64,000 nucleotides of DNA, from contig NZ_BJNG01000015.1 in NCBI RefSeq assembly GCF_006539565.1, positions 186,001-250,000 on the forward strand, written 5' to 3'. The notes under the pieces are model-generated. The model ran no database searches, was not told the DNA's origin, and was given only the letters and a program-made list of their open reading frames with translations. The DNA is from Pseudonocardia hydrocarbonoxydans. GTDB lineage: Bacteria > Actinomycetota > Actinomycetes > Mycobacteriales > Pseudonocardiaceae. Each line of letters opens with the position of its first letter. Within the stretch, counting starts at the first letter, position 1. This document shows positions 18,755 through 28,022 of the stretch, piece by piece. The position numbers and the translations under genes are program-made.

Positions 18755-19756
18755 TCAGACCGGGACCGTCGCCCGGGTCACCAGGACGTCGCCGCTGCCG
18801 GTGCGGCCCTTCACCGTGAGCGTGCCCGGCTCGGCGGGCGCCACCGAGCCCACGTCGAGCTCGCTGCGGGCCCGGCCCGATCCGGAGCTCAGGTCGAGCC
18901 GGGCGGCCACCCCGCCGTGCACGCCGATGCGCAGGTCGCCGGAGCCGGTGGTGAGGTCGAGGCGCCCGGAGCGGGCGTCGCGCACGGCGACGCCGCCGGA
19001 GCCGGTGCGCACACCGAGGTCGGCCGCCACCTCCAGCACCTCGACGTCACCGCTGCTGGCGCGCACCTCCGTCGGCCCGTGCACGGCCGCCACCCGCACG
19101 CCGCCGGAGCCGGTGCGGACGCGCCCGCGCCCGGCCACCGCCCCGATCTCGACGTCGCCGGAGCCGGTGGTGACGTCGGCGTCGCCGTCGACGGGGCCCA
19201 GCTCGACCCGGCCCGATCCGGTGCGCACGGCCGCCCAGCCCGCGGTGCCGGACACGGTGACGTCACCGGACCCGGTGCGGGCGGCCAGCCGCGACCCCAC
19301 GGGCGCGGTGACCGTCACCGCGAGGGGGACCACGCGCTGCGGCAGCTCTTCCGACGAGCGCACCACCAGCCGTCGCCCGCCCTCGGACCAGGTGATCTCC
19401 GCGGCCCGCACGGCCTCGGCCGCGAGCCGCACGGGGTCGACGCCGAACGCGCCGCCCCGGAACCGGTCGCCGAAGCCGCCCGCGAAGGCGCCCTCGAACC
19501 CGCCGCCGGCGTTGCCGAGCCAGTTCATCAGCCCGCCGATGCCCTGGCCGATCGCGCCGCCCGCGTCGGGGTCGTGCCGGACCTCCACGCGCACCTCGTC
19601 GTCCGCCACCAGGTCGACGCGGATGCGGCCCACGTCGATCCGCAGCTCCAGCTCGGCCGGCCGGTCGCACGGCCAGGACTGCTGGCGGACCGTCGGTCCG
19701 GCGGCCGGCTCGTCGTCGGCGAAGCCCTTGGTGAAGTCGATCGCGTCGTCGCTCAT
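18755..19756 (-). CDS. DUF4097 beta-helix repeat protein
   Basis: 333 residues. After an N-terminal part with a Gly-rich loop (around residue 80), residues ~170-330 hold about nine repeats of roughly 19 residues, each centred on TGSGDV or a variant (TGSGRV, TGSGGV, SSGDV). This is the DUF4097/DUF2807-like right-handed beta-helix or sheet pattern. No signal peptide or TM is seen. Its ATG overlaps the stop of the ribbon-helix-helix gene (ATGA), so the two form an operon. Function unknown; the repeat resembles adhesin-like or scaffolding proteins. Confidence 0.8.
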   Translation of the reverse strand: MSDDAIDFTKGFADDEPAAGPTVRQQSWPCDRPAELELRIDVGRIRVDLVADDEVRVEVRHDPDAGGAIGQGIGGLMNWLGNAGGGFEGAFAGGFGDRFRGGAFGVDPVRLAAEAVRAAEITWSEGGRRLVVRSSEELPQRVVPLAVTVTAPVGSRLAARTGSGDVTVSGTAGWAAVRTGSGRVELGPVDGDADVTTGSGDVEIGAVAGRGRVRTGSGGVRVAAVHGPTEVRASSGDVEVLEVAADLGVRTGSGGVAVRDARSGRLDLTTGSGDLRIGVHGGVAARLDLSSGSGRARSELDVGSVAPAEPGTLTVKGRTGSGDVLVTRATVPV

Positions 19757-20229
19757 CCCTGCACCCATCCCTGGATCCGGTGGCCGTCGCGGCCCTTGCG
19801 CGGACCGCTGCCCGACAGCGCGCCCTGCACGGCCTGCGCCACCCAGGTGTTGAGCGACACCCCCTGCGTGGACGCGGCCTGCTCGGCCTGGCTCTTGATC
19901 TGCTCGACCAGGCGCAGCGTGATGCGGCTGATGTCGCCCGCCTCGGCGCCGGCGAACCCGCGCGGGGGCTGCTCCGGGGCCGGGTGCGCGTCGGGCGAGA
20001 CGACCACGCGGACGTCCCGGCCGTCGAGGCGGACCTCGACGGTGCGGTCGCCCAGCGCCGCCGTGACCTCCGCGGCCAGGTCCGAGAGCGCGTTCATCAT
20101 CGCGAGCCGGGCCGCGGGCTCGATCGCGGCGCCGAGCAGGGCGGCGGTGCGCCGCGTCTGCTCGTCGCCCGCCGCGGCGGCGGACCCGAGGTCCTCGCGC
20201 AGCCGGTCGACGTACTGGCTGATGTCCAT
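19753..20229 (-). CDS. Ribbon-helix-helix regulator (HicB/Arc-like C-terminus)
   Basis: 158 residues. The N-terminal two thirds are helical without a recognised domain. The C-terminus (SRITLRLVEQIKSQAEQA, then GVSLNTWVAQAVQ) is a clear ribbon-helix-helix of the HicB/CopG type, where the first strand contacts DNA. First gene of an operon with the DUF4097 gene. A palindrome lies 16-30 bp upstream of its start, suggesting autoregulation. Not a HicA/HicB pair: no HicA is seen. Confidence 0.72.
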   Translation of the reverse strand: MDISQYVDRLREDLGSAAAAGDEQTRRTAALLGAAIEPAARLAMMNALSDLAAEVTAALGDRTVEVRLDGRDVRVVVSPDAHPAPEQPPRGFAGAEAGDISRITLRLVEQIKSQAEQAASTQGVSLNTWVAQAVQGALSGSGPRKGRDGHRIQGWVQG

Positions 20230-20244
20230 GACACCACCATGGCG

Positions 20245-20259
20245 TCACATCTGATGTCA
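20245..20259. promoter_or_regulatory. Palindromic candidate operator for the ribbon-helix-helix operon
   Basis: On the minus strand TGACATCAGATGTGA is a near-perfect 15-bp palindrome (arms ACATC/GATGT exact, one mismatch further out). It lies just downstream of a TTGACT -35-like box (20264-20259 on the minus strand) and ahead of a CATGGT box placed 6 nt before the ATG, so a protein bound here would cover the promoter. Confidence 0.55.
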
Positions 20260-20317
20260 GTCAAGGAATCCGCTGACGTCATCCCGGGCGTCCGGGGCTG
20301 CCGGTTACCCTGCGGCC

Positions 20318-21070
20318 ATGCCCGAGACCGTGCCGCTCACCGTCCAGCTCGTGGCCAAGACCGAGTTCACGGCCCCGCCGGACGTCCCGTGGAGCACCGA
20401 CGCCGACGGCGGCCAGGCGCTCGCGGAGTTCGCCGGCCGCGCCTGCTACCAGTCCTGGGGCAAGCCGAACCCGCGGACGGCCACCAACGCCGGCTACCTG
20501 GAGCACATCCTGGAGGTCGGCCACCTCTCGGTGCTCGAGCACGGGTCGGTGAGCTTCTACCTCACCGGGGTCTCCCGCAGCCTCACCCACGAGCTCATCC
20601 GGCACCGGCACTTCTCCTACAGCCAGCTCTCCCAGCGCTACGTCCCCGAGCGCGACGCCGCGATGGTCGAGCCCGAGGTCATCGCCGACGACCCCGAGCT
20701 GCACGCCCTGTTCGCCGAGGCCACGGCGGCCTCCGTGCGGGCCTACGAGCAGCTGCTGGAGGGCCTGGAGAAGCGCTTCGCCGACGTCGGCAACGCCACG
20801 CTGCGGCGCAAGCAGGCCCGGCAGGCGGCGCGGGCGATCCTGCCCAACGCCACCGAGACGCGCATCGTCGTCACCGGCAACTACCGGGCCTGGCGGCACT
20901 TCATCGCCATGCGCGCCACCGAGCACGCCGACGTCGAGATCCGGGCGCTGGCCATCGAGTGCCTGCGCCAGCTGCACCGCGAGGTGCCCAACGTGTTCCG
21001 CGACTTCGAGATCGCCTCGCTGGACGACGGCACGGAGATCGCGTCGAGCCCGTACGTCGCGGAGGGCTGA
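20318..21070 (+). CDS. thyX: FAD-dependent thymidylate synthase ThyX
   Basis: 250 residues. The ThyX motif RHRxxSxxxxSxR is present as [13 protein letters not shown] (from about residue 95). It makes dTMP from dUMP using methylene-tetrahydrofolate, NADPH and FAD. Leaderless start: TACCCT ends 6 nt before the ATG. The order thyX-dapA-rnj is the same as in Mycobacterium (with one insertion here). Confidence 0.97.
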   Translation: MPETVPLTVQLVAKTEFTAPPDVPWSTDADGGQALAEFAGRACYQSWGKPNPRTATNAGYLEHILEVGHLSVLEHGSVSFYLTGVSRSLTHELIRHRHFSYSQLSQRYVPERDAAMVEPEVIADDPELHALFAEATAASVRAYEQLLEGLEKRFADVGNATLRRKQARQAARAILPNATETRIVVTGNYRAWRHFIAMRATEHADVEIRALAIECLRQLHREVPNVFRDFEIASLDDGTEIASSPYVAEG

Positions 21071-21102
21071 TCGTCGCGGCGCGCCCCGCGTAGGGTCGGG
21101 GC

Positions 21103-21729
21103 ATGAGCCTGGCCACCGACGAGCGTGCGGCGATCTGTGACGAGTTCGAGCGGGTCGGCCCGGACCGGCCCACCCTGTGCGGCGACTGGGACACCCGCGA
21201 CCTGCTGGCCCACCTGCTGGTGCGCGAGCGCAAGCCGTGGGCGGCCCCCGGCATCGTGATCGCCGCGCTCGCCCCGCTCGTCGACCACGCCATGCGGTCC
21301 TACGACGACACGCCGTGGGAGCAGATGGTCGGTCAGCTGCGCGGCGGCGCCCCGCTCTGGTCGCCCTACCGCGTGCCCGCCGTCGACGACCTGGCCAACG
21401 GGGCGGAGTTCTTCGTCCACCACGAGGACGTGCGGCGCGGGGTACCGGGCTGGGAGCCGCGCCCGGCCGACCCCACCCGCGACGCCCAGCTCTGGGCGCT
21501 GCTGCTGCGGATGGGCCGGCTGCTGCACCGCTCCAGCCCGGTCGGGGTCGCGGTGCGCACGCCCTCGGGTGCGGAGCACGTGCTGCGCACCGGCCCGGGC
21601 CTGGTCACGATCGTCGGCGAACCGGGCGAGCTGGTGCTGCACGCGTTCGGCCGCGACGCCGCGCGGGTCGAGCTGGAGGGAGCCGCGACCGACGTCGCGG
21701 CACTGGCCGGGGCCTCGCGCGGGCTCTGA
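21103..21729 (+). CDS. TIGR03085 family protein (DinB/mycothiol maleylpyruvate isomerase-like fold)
   Basis: 208 residues. The N-terminal segment (GPDRPTLCGDWDTRDLLAHL) with the metal-binding His in LLAHLLVRE is typical of the DinB-like superfamily used by mycothiol-dependent enzymes, and the VHHEDVRRG motif supplies more ligands. Probably a metal-dependent, mycothiol-linked enzyme; substrate unknown. TAGGGT lies 6 nt before the ATG. Confidence 0.8.
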   Translation: MSLATDERAAICDEFERVGPDRPTLCGDWDTRDLLAHLLVRERKPWAAPGIVIAALAPLVDHAMRSYDDTPWEQMVGQLRGGAPLWSPYRVPAVDDLANGAEFFVHHEDVRRGVPGWEPRPADPTRDAQLWALLLRMGRLLHRSSPVGVAVRTPSGAEHVLRTGPGLVTIVGEPGELVLHAFGRDAARVELEGAATDVAALAGASRGL

Positions 21730-21766
21730 CCCGGGTCCGGTCGGGGTGGGGCGGTACCGTCGACCC

Positions 21767-22765
21767 ATGACCTCCGACTCCGCGCGCACGCCGGGCCGCC
21801 CGTTCGGCCGGGTGCTGACGGCCATGGTCACGCCGTTCGACGCCGAGGGGCGCCTGGATCTCGACACCGCCCAGGAGCTGGCCACCCGGCTGGTCGATCT
21901 CGGCAACGACGGCCTGGTGGTCAACGGCACCACCGGGGAGGGCCCCACCACCGGCGACGAGGAGAAGGCGCAGCTGGTGCGCGCGGTCGTCGAGGCGGTG
22001 GGCGACCGGGCCACGGTCGTCGCCGGCGCGGGCACCTACGACACCGCGCACAGCATCGAGCTGGCCCGCGCGGCGGAGGAGGCGGGCGCGCACGGCCTGC
22101 TGCTGGTCACCCCGTACTACTCGCGGCCGCCGCAGTCCGGCCTGATCCTGCACTTCAGCGCGATCGCCGACGCCACCGGCCTGCCGGTGATGCTCTACGA
22201 CATCCCACCGCGCAGCGTCATCCCGATCGACCTGGAGACGCTGCAGCGCCTGGCCCAGCACCCGCGGATCGTCGCGGTGAAGGACGCGCGCAACGACCTG
22301 CGCGTCGGCACCGAGATCATCGCCACCACCACGCTGGCCTACTACTCCGGCGACGACCCGGTGAACCTGCCGTGGCTCTCCGTCGGCGCGGTCGGCATGG
22401 TGAGCGTCACCGGGCACGTCGTGGCCGACCGGCTGCGCGCCATGATCGACGCCTTCGAGGCGGGCCAGACCGACCGCGCCCGCAACCTCAACGCCTCCAT
22501 GCTGCCCGTGCTGCGGGCCATGGGCCGGGTGGGTGGCGCGGTGTTCGCCAAGACCGCGATGCGCCTGCGCGGCCTCGACGTCGGCGACCCCCGCCTGCCG
22601 CTGCCGCCGGCCACCGAGGCCGAGGTGGCCGCGATCGTCGCCGATCTCGACGCCGCCGGCGTCGCGCTCGACCCGCAGGCCCGCGCGGGCCACCGTTCCC
22701 GCGGCCACGGCGCGCTCGGCGCGCGGGCCGCCGCCGACCTCGGGGCCGAGGTCGCATACCGGTGA
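21767..22765 (+). CDS. dapA: 4-hydroxy-tetrahydrodipicolinate synthase DapA
   Basis: 332 residues. NGTTGEGPTT binds pyruvate, YDIPPRS gives the catalytic Tyr (~144), and AVKDARND supplies the Schiff-base Lys (~172). First enzyme of the lysine/diaminopimelate branch from aspartate semialdehyde and pyruvate. The last ~30 residues beyond the usual ~300 are Arg/Ala-rich. Start: TACCGT ends 6 nt before the ATG (leaderless). Followed by rnj after 68 bp. Confidence 0.96.
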   Translation: MTSDSARTPGRPFGRVLTAMVTPFDAEGRLDLDTAQELATRLVDLGNDGLVVNGTTGEGPTTGDEEKAQLVRAVVEAVGDRATVVAGAGTYDTAHSIELARAAEEAGAHGLLLVTPYYSRPPQSGLILHFSAIADATGLPVMLYDIPPRSVIPIDLETLQRLAQHPRIVAVKDARNDLRVGTEIIATTTLAYYSGDDPVNLPWLSVGAVGMVSVTGHVVADRLRAMIDAFEAGQTDRARNLNASMLPVLRAMGRVGGAVFAKTAMRLRGLDVGDPRLPLPPATEAEVAAIVADLDAAGVALDPQARAGHRSRGHGALGARAAADLGAEVAYR

Positions 22766-22833
22766 CCGCCGCTCGCGCGGTGACCGTCCCACGCTGATGA
22801 CGTAGCACGACCCATGCCAATCTGAGGAGTTCC

Positions 22834-24618
22834 TTGAGCCGCCCGCCTGCACGGTCCGACCGCAACCGGTCCGACCGTCGGTCCCGCCCGCCCCGGCGCG
22901 ACCAGCCCCGTCCCCCCGCCGTCGTCGAAGCCGACCTGCCCGGGCTGCCCACGCAGCCGCCGGGCCCGCTGCCCGAGGGCGCGCTGCGCGTGCTCACCCT
23001 GGGCGGCATCGGCGAGATCGGCCGCAACATGACGGTCTTCGAGTACGACGGCCGGCTGCTCGTCGTCGACGCCGGGGTGCTGTTCCCCGACGCCGACGCG
23101 CCCGGGGTCGACCTGATCCTGCCCGACTTCCGCCCCATCCTCGACCGCCTCGGCGACATCGACGCGCTCGTGCTCACCCACGGCCACGAGGACCACATCG
23201 GTGCCGTGCCGTTCCTGCTGCGCCAGCGGCCCGACCTGCTGATCGTCGGCTCGCCGTTCACGCTCGCGCTGGTGGCGGCCAAGTGCAAGGAGCACCGCCT
23301 CACCCCGCACATGCTGGTGGTCAACGAGGGCGACCGGCTGCGCCACGGCAGCTTCGAGTGCGAGTACTTCGCCGTCAGCCACTCCATCCCGCAGTGCCTC
23401 GCCGTCGCGATCCGCACACCCGCGGGCGTGATCCTGCACACCGGCGACATCAAGCTCGACCAGCGCCCGCTCGACGGCCGGCTCACCGACCTGCCCGGGT
23501 TCTCCCGCCTGGGCGACGAGGGCGTCGACCTGTTCCTGTGCGACTCCACCAACGCCGACACCCCGGGGGTCTCGCCGTCGGAGGCGTCGCTGGGCCCGAA
23601 CCTGACGGCCGCGATCGGCAAGGCGCAGGGGCGCGCGTTCGTCGCCTGCTTCGCCAGCAACGTCTACCGGGTGCAGCAGATCGTCGACGGCGCGGTGGCC
23701 CACGGCCGCCGGATCTGCCTGCTCGGCCGCTCGATGCTGCGCAACATGGAGATCGCCACCGACCTCGGGCTGCTGCACGTGCCCGAGGGCACCATGGTCG
23801 CCATCGACGACGCCGACGACCTGCCCGACGACAAGCTGCTGGTCGTGTGCACCGGATCGCAGGGCGAGCCGATGGCGGCGCTGTCACGGATCGCCCGCGG
23901 GGAGCACCGCACGTTCCAGATGCGCTCCACCGACACCGTCATCCTGTCCAGCTCGCTCATCCCGGGCAACGAGCACGCGGTCTTCGGCGTGATCAACCGG
24001 ATGCGCCGGGCCGGCATCCAGGTGATCGACAACCGCAACTCCAACGTGCACGTCTCCGGCCACGCCTACGCCGGTGAGCTGCTGTTCCTCTACAACGCGG
24101 TGCGGCCGAGCAACGTCATGCCCGTCCACGGCGAGTGGCGCCACCTGCGGGCCAACGCCGAGCTGGCCGAGCAGACCGGGGTGGCGGCCGACGCCGTCGT
24201 CGTCACCGAGAACGGCGTCACGGTCGACCTCGTCGACGGGCGGGCCGTGATCTCCGGCCGGGTCGAGGTGGGCCGCGCCTACGTCGACGGTGTGGCCACC
24301 GGCGACATCGAGCAGCCCACCCTGGCCGACCGGCTGGTCCTGGGCGAGGGCGGCTTCATCTCGATCACCGTGGCCATCGACGCCACGACCGGGCGCGCCG
24401 TCGCCCCGCCCACGCTGTCCGGCCGCGGGTTCTCCGAGGACCCGAAGGCGCTGGTCGCGGTCCTGCCGATCGTCGAGCAGGAGCTGGCCCGCACCGAGAG
24501 CGACGGCATCGTCGACACCCACCGGGTGGCCCAGCAGGTGCGCCGGGTCGTCGGCAAGTGGGTGGGGGAGACCTACCGGCGCCGCCCGATGATCGTCCCC
24601 ACGGTGATCGCGGTCTAG
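22834..24618 (+). CDS. rnj: Ribonuclease J
   Basis: 594 residues with a basic, Pro/Arg-rich N-terminal tail of about 45 residues, then the metallo-beta-lactamase core: zinc motif LTHGHEDHIGAVPF (His116, His118, Asp120, His121), later SHSIPQC, HTGDIKLD and the beta-CASP region ending in VSGHAYAGEL. Combined 5'-exonuclease and endonuclease in RNA decay and rRNA maturation. TTG start with a strong GAGGAG site 5 nt upstream. Its TAG stop shares a base with the GTG of the next gene. Confidence 0.96.
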   Translation: MSRPPARSDRNRSDRRSRPPRRDQPRPPAVVEADLPGLPTQPPGPLPEGALRVLTLGGIGEIGRNMTVFEYDGRLLVVDAGVLFPDADAPGVDLILPDFRPILDRLGDIDALVLTHGHEDHIGAVPFLLRQRPDLLIVGSPFTLALVAAKCKEHRLTPHMLVVNEGDRLRHGSFECEYFAVSHSIPQCLAVAIRTPAGVILHTGDIKLDQRPLDGRLTDLPGFSRLGDEGVDLFLCDSTNADTPGVSPSEASLGPNLTAAIGKAQGRAFVACFASNVYRVQQIVDGAVAHGRRICLLGRSMLRNMEIATDLGLLHVPEGTMVAIDDADDLPDDKLLVVCTGSQGEPMAALSRIARGEHRTFQMRSTDTVILSSSLIPGNEHAVFGVINRMRRAGIQVIDNRNSNVHVSGHAYAGELLFLYNAVRPSNVMPVHGEWRHLRANAELAEQTGVAADAVVVTENGVTVDLVDGRAVISGRVEVGRAYVDGVATGDIEQPTLADRLVLGEGGFISITVAIDATTGRAVAPPTLSGRGFSEDPKALVAVLPIVEQELARTESDGIVDTHRVAQQVRRVVGKWVGETYRRRPMIVPTVIAV

Positions 24619-25934
24619 TGAACCTGTGGTTCGAGCAGGTCGTCGCCGACGGCGACCCGCTCGTGCCCCGGCCGCCGCTGACCGGCGACACCGACGCCGA
24701 CGTGTGCGTCGTCGGCGCCGGCTACACCGGCCTGTGGACGGCGTGGGCGCTGCTGCGCGCCGACCCCGGGCTGCGGGTGGTGGTCGTCGAGCGCGAGATC
24801 GCCGGGTTCGGCGCCAGCGGGCGCAACGGCGGCTGGTGCTCGGCGCTGTTCCCGGCCGGTCCCGCGGCGCTCGACCGGCGTCACGGCGCCGGGGCGGGGG
24901 CGGCGATGGGGGCGGCGATGCGCGCCACCGTCGACGACGTGGGTGCCGCCGTCGCCGAGGAGGGCATCGCGTGCGACTGGCGCAAGGGCGGCACGGTCAC
25001 CCTCGCGCGCACGCCCGCCCAGGTCGTCCGGGCCCGCCGTGAGCCGGGCTGGATCGGGCCCGCGGAGGCGTCCGCGCTGGTGGGGGCCGCGGGGGTGCTC
25101 GGGGCCACCGTCACGCCCGACTGCGCGCGGGTGCAGCCCGCCCGGCTGGTCCGCGGCCTGGCGCGCGCCGTCGAGCGCCGGGGCGGCCGGATCGTGGAGG
25201 GCACCACCGCGCTGTCGGTCGCGCCGCGGCGCGTCGTCACCGACCGGGGCGTGGTGAGGGCCGGGGCGGTGGTGCGGGCCGCCGAGGCGTGGAGCGCGGG
25301 GCTGGCGCCGCGGTCGGTGGCGCCGGTGTACTCGCTGATCGTGGCCACCCGGCCGCTGCCGGCGTCGTTCTGGGAGGTGGCGGGCCTCGCGGGCGGGCGG
25401 ACCTTCACCGACCACCGCCACCTGATCGTCTACGGCCAGCGCACCGCCGACGACCGGCTCGTCTTCGGCGGCCGCGGCGCCCCGTACCACTGGCGCTCGC
25501 GCATCCGCCCGGAGTTCGACGCCGACGAGCGCGTGTTCGCCGGGCTGCGCGCCGCGGCCCGCGAGCTGTTCCCGGCGCTCCGGCCCGGCGACTTCACCCA
25601 CGCCTGGGGCGGCCCGCTGGGCATCCCGCGCGACTGGCACGCCGGCGTCGGGTACGCGGACGGGCTGGGCTGGGCGGGCGGCTACGTCGGCGACGGCGTC
25701 GGCACCTCCCACCTGGCCGGGCGCACGCTGGCGGCACTGATCCTGGGCCGCGACGACCCCGTCACCGGGCTGCCCTGGGTCGGGCACCGGTCCCGGCGCT
25801 GGGAGCCCGAGCCGCTGCGCTGGCTGCTGGTCAACGCCGGGCTGCGGCTGATGACGCTCGCCGACTCCGAGGAGCGCCTGACCCGGCGCCCCAGCGTGAT
25901 CGCCGCGTCGCTGTCGCGGGCCCTGGGCCGCTGA
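24618..25934 (+). CDS. FAD-dependent amine/amino-acid oxidase (DAO family, PuuB-like)
   Basis: 438 residues. The Rossmann loop VVGAGYTGLWTAWAL near residue 35, GASGRNGGWCS in the DAO family motif and the C-terminal GWAGGYVGDGVGTSHLAGR flavin segment place it with gamma-glutamylputrescine oxidase-like proteins. Begins inside the rnj stop (TAGTG), so it may ride on rnj transcripts. Placed next to the lysine 6-aminotransferase and piperideine-6-carboxylate dehydrogenase genes, it may oxidise a related amine or amino acid; that link is inference. Confidence 0.82.
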   Translation: MNLWFEQVVADGDPLVPRPPLTGDTDADVCVVGAGYTGLWTAWALLRADPGLRVVVVEREIAGFGASGRNGGWCSALFPAGPAALDRRHGAGAGAAMGAAMRATVDDVGAAVAEEGIACDWRKGGTVTLARTPAQVVRARREPGWIGPAEASALVGAAGVLGATVTPDCARVQPARLVRGLARAVERRGGRIVEGTTALSVAPRRVVTDRGVVRAGAVVRAAEAWSAGLAPRSVAPVYSLIVATRPLPASFWEVAGLAGGRTFTDHRHLIVYGQRTADDRLVFGGRGAPYHWRSRIRPEFDADERVFAGLRAAARELFPALRPGDFTHAWGGPLGIPRDWHAGVGYADGLGWAGGYVGDGVGTSHLAGRTLAALILGRDDPVTGLPWVGHRSRRWEPEPLRWLLVNAGLRLMTLADSEERLTRRPSVIAASLSRALGR

Positions 25935-25984
25935 GCCCGCCGCGGTCTTGCGGTGAACCCGACTCCAGGTCGCACACTCCGGGG

Positions 25985-26416
25985 ATGACCGCACCCCTCG
26001 CCACGACCGCCCCCGACCCCGTGGACGGCGCCGGGATCGCGGCGGTGGTCGCCGAGGCCGAGCGCGCCTTCGGCACCGCCGATCCCGACCTGCTCGTCGC
26101 CTCGATCGCCGCCGACGTCGTGGTCGTCGGCGCCGACGGGGCCCGGGTGCACGGGCGCCCCGCGGTGCTCGCCGCGGCGCGTGCGGGGTTCGCCGGGCCG
26201 TGGCGCGGGCAGCACGCCCGCTACGTGCTCACCCGCGCCGCCCTCGTCGGGCCGGACGTGGCGATCGCCCACACCGACGCGCACGCCACGGACGCCGACG
26301 GCACGCCTCGCGACGTCGGCCACTCCATGACGACGCTGTGGGTGCTGGCCCGCCGCGACGGCCGCTGGTGGGTCGTCGCCCGCCACGACACCCTGGTCAG
26401 CCGGCCGGCAGGGTGA
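25985..26416 (+). CDS. SnoaL-like (SgcJ/EcaC, DUF4440) small protein
   Basis: 143 residues of the NTF2-like cone fold: an N-terminal helix (IAAVVAEAERAFGTADPDLL), then GADGARVHGRPAVL and a C-terminal strand series ending in WWVVARHDTLVS. Such proteins are steroid isomerase-like enzymes or ligand binders; no specific function can be given. Its 3' end overlaps the 3' end of the convergent dehydrogenase gene by 20 bp. Confidence 0.75.
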   Translation: MTAPLATTAPDPVDGAGIAAVVAEAERAFGTADPDLLVASIAADVVVVGADGARVHGRPAVLAAARAGFAGPWRGQHARYVLTRAALVGPDVAIAHTDAHATDADGTPRDVGHSMTTLWVLARRDGRWWVVARHDTLVSRPAG

Positions 26417-28022
26417 AGTCCGGGTCGCCGTCCACCGAGGGCGTGTCCATCTGGGCCTTCTGCAGCTTCCCGGCGTAGTCCCAGTTCATCGACTGCCATC
26501 GGGTGAACTGGTCGAGCACCCAGACGCCCGACTGCCGTGACCCGTTGCCGGAGCGGCCGTTGCCGCCGAACGGGAGGTGCGCCTCGGCCCCGGAGGTGGA
26601 GTTGTTGACGCTCACCATCCCCGCACCCACCCGCTCCCGGAACCGGAACGCGTGGCCCGCCTCGCGGGTGTAGATCGCCGCCGAGAGGCCGTAGCCGTGG
26701 TGGTTCGCCAGCGCGACCGCCTCGTCGAAGGTCTCGAAGCGGGCCACCCCGACGATCGGGCCGAAGGTCTCGGTGTTCGCGAGGGCGTCGTCGATCCGCA
26801 CCCCGGAGACGACCGTGGGATGGGCGTAGACGCCGGGCTCGCCGGTGAAGCCCCCGCGCGGGTTGTCGGGGGTGATCCGCCCGGTGGGCCCGTGCACGGT
26901 GTGGTGCGGCTCGATCAGGTCGAGGTTCTTCACGAACGCGGCGAGGAAGCGCTCCGAGAGCATCGGACCGCAGAGGACGTCGCCGGTGGGGTCGCCGACC
27001 GCGGCGTCCCGGACGGCGGCGACCAGGCGGGCGACGAACTCGTCGTGGACCGAGGCGTGCACGATCGCCGTGCCCAGTGACGTGCAGCGCTGCCCGGCGC
27101 TGCCGAACCCGGAGAACAGCGCGCCCTCCACGGCCAGGTCGAGGTCGGCGTCGGGCATCACGACCAGCGGGTTCTTGCCGCCCAGCTCCAGGCAGGGCGT
27201 CTGCAGGTGGGCCCCGGCCAGCGCCCCGATCCGGGCCCCGACCTCCGAGGACCCGGTGAACCCGATCTTGTCGACGAGCCGTGCGTCCAGCGCCGCCGAC
27301 AGGCCGTCGAAGGTGGTGGGGCCGTCGGCGAGCACCGTGTTGAGCACCCCGGAGGGCACCCCGCCCGCCACGCACAGCTGCGTGAACGCCCGCGCGATCG
27401 CCGGGGTGTACTCGGCCGGCTTCCACACCACGGCGTTGCCGCACAGCAGCGCGGGCAGCAGGTACCACGACGGCACGGCCACCGGGAAGTTCCCCGCGGT
27501 GACCACGACGGCCACCCCGACCGGCACGCGGAAGGTGAACAGCTGCTTGTCCGGCATCTCGCTCGGCACCGTGTGCCCGTAGAGGCGGCGGCCCTCCCCG
27601 GCGAAGAACGTGGCCGTGTCGACGATCTCCTGCACCTCGCCGCGCGCCTCGGCCAGCGGCTTGCCGATCTCGCGGGTGACGAGCCGGGCCAGGGCGTCGG
27701 CGTTGGCCTCCACCAGCCGCCCGATCCGCCCGACGACCTGCCCGCGCACCGGGGCCGGGGTGGCCGCCCAGGCCCGCTGGGCGGCGCGGGCCGCGCGGGC
27801 GGCGTCGACGATCGTGGTGGCGTCGCCGAGCAGGGCGGTCGCGACCTCCTCCCCGGTGGCGGGGTTCACCGAGGCGGTGGTGCCTCCGGGCGAGTCTGTA
27901 CGCCACGTGCCGCTGACGAACGCCCCGACGCCCGGCCCCGCCGCCCCGGTTGCAGTGGGGTGGCTCTGCTCCAACCCCGTTGCAGTGGAGCCACCCCACT
28001 GCGACGCGTCCGCGGTCGTCAT
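26397..28022 (-). CDS. pcd: L-piperideine-6-carboxylate (aminoadipate semialdehyde) dehydrogenase
   Basis: 541 residues, aldehyde dehydrogenase superfamily: LELGGKNPLVV with the general-base Glu, GFGSAGQRCTSLG with the nucleophilic Cys, and GFTGSSEVG for NAD. With Lat directly upstream (ATGA overlap) it oxidises the product of lysine 6-transamination to 2-aminoadipate. Residues ~7-24 are encoded by a short repeat element with a 15-bp inverted repeat, so the N-terminus is longer than usual and unrelated to the family. No alternative start codon is obvious downstream. Confidence 0.88.
   Translation of the reverse strand: MTTADASQWGGSTATGLEQSHPTATGAAGPGVGAFVSGTWRTDSPGGTTASVNPATGEEVATALLGDATTIVDAARAARAAQRAWAATPAPVRGQVVGRIGRLVEANADALARLVTREIGKPLAEARGEVQEIVDTATFFAGEGRRLYGHTVPSEMPDKQLFTFRVPVGVAVVVTAGNFPVAVPSWYLLPALLCGNAVVWKPAEYTPAIARAFTQLCVAGGVPSGVLNTVLADGPTTFDGLSAALDARLVDKIGFTGSSEVGARIGALAGAHLQTPCLELGGKNPLVVMPDADLDLAVEGALFSGFGSAGQRCTSLGTAIVHASVHDEFVARLVAAVRDAAVGDPTGDVLCGPMLSERFLAAFVKNLDLIEPHHTVHGPTGRITPDNPRGGFTGEPGVYAHPTVVSGVRIDDALANTETFGPIVGVARFETFDEAVALANHHGYGLSAAIYTREAGHAFRFRERVGAGMVSVNNSTSGAEAHLPFGGNGRSGNGSRQSGVWVLDQFTRWQSMNWDYAGKLQKAQMDTPSVDGDPDFTLPAG
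27950..28002. repeat. Hairpin/repeat element inside the 5' end of pcd
   Basis: GCAGTGGGGTGGCTC (27952-27966) pairs perfectly with GAGCCACCCCACTGC (27988-28002) around 21 nt, and GTTGCAGTGG occurs twice as a direct repeat (27950 and 27980). It lies within 20-70 bases of the lat stop and is read through as the N-terminus of Pcd. Confidence 0.75.

Noticed and set aside
18800..19260. Possible non-coding tandem repeat
   Set aside because: The ~57-bp periodicity is the TGSGDV beta-helix repeat of the DUF4097 protein.
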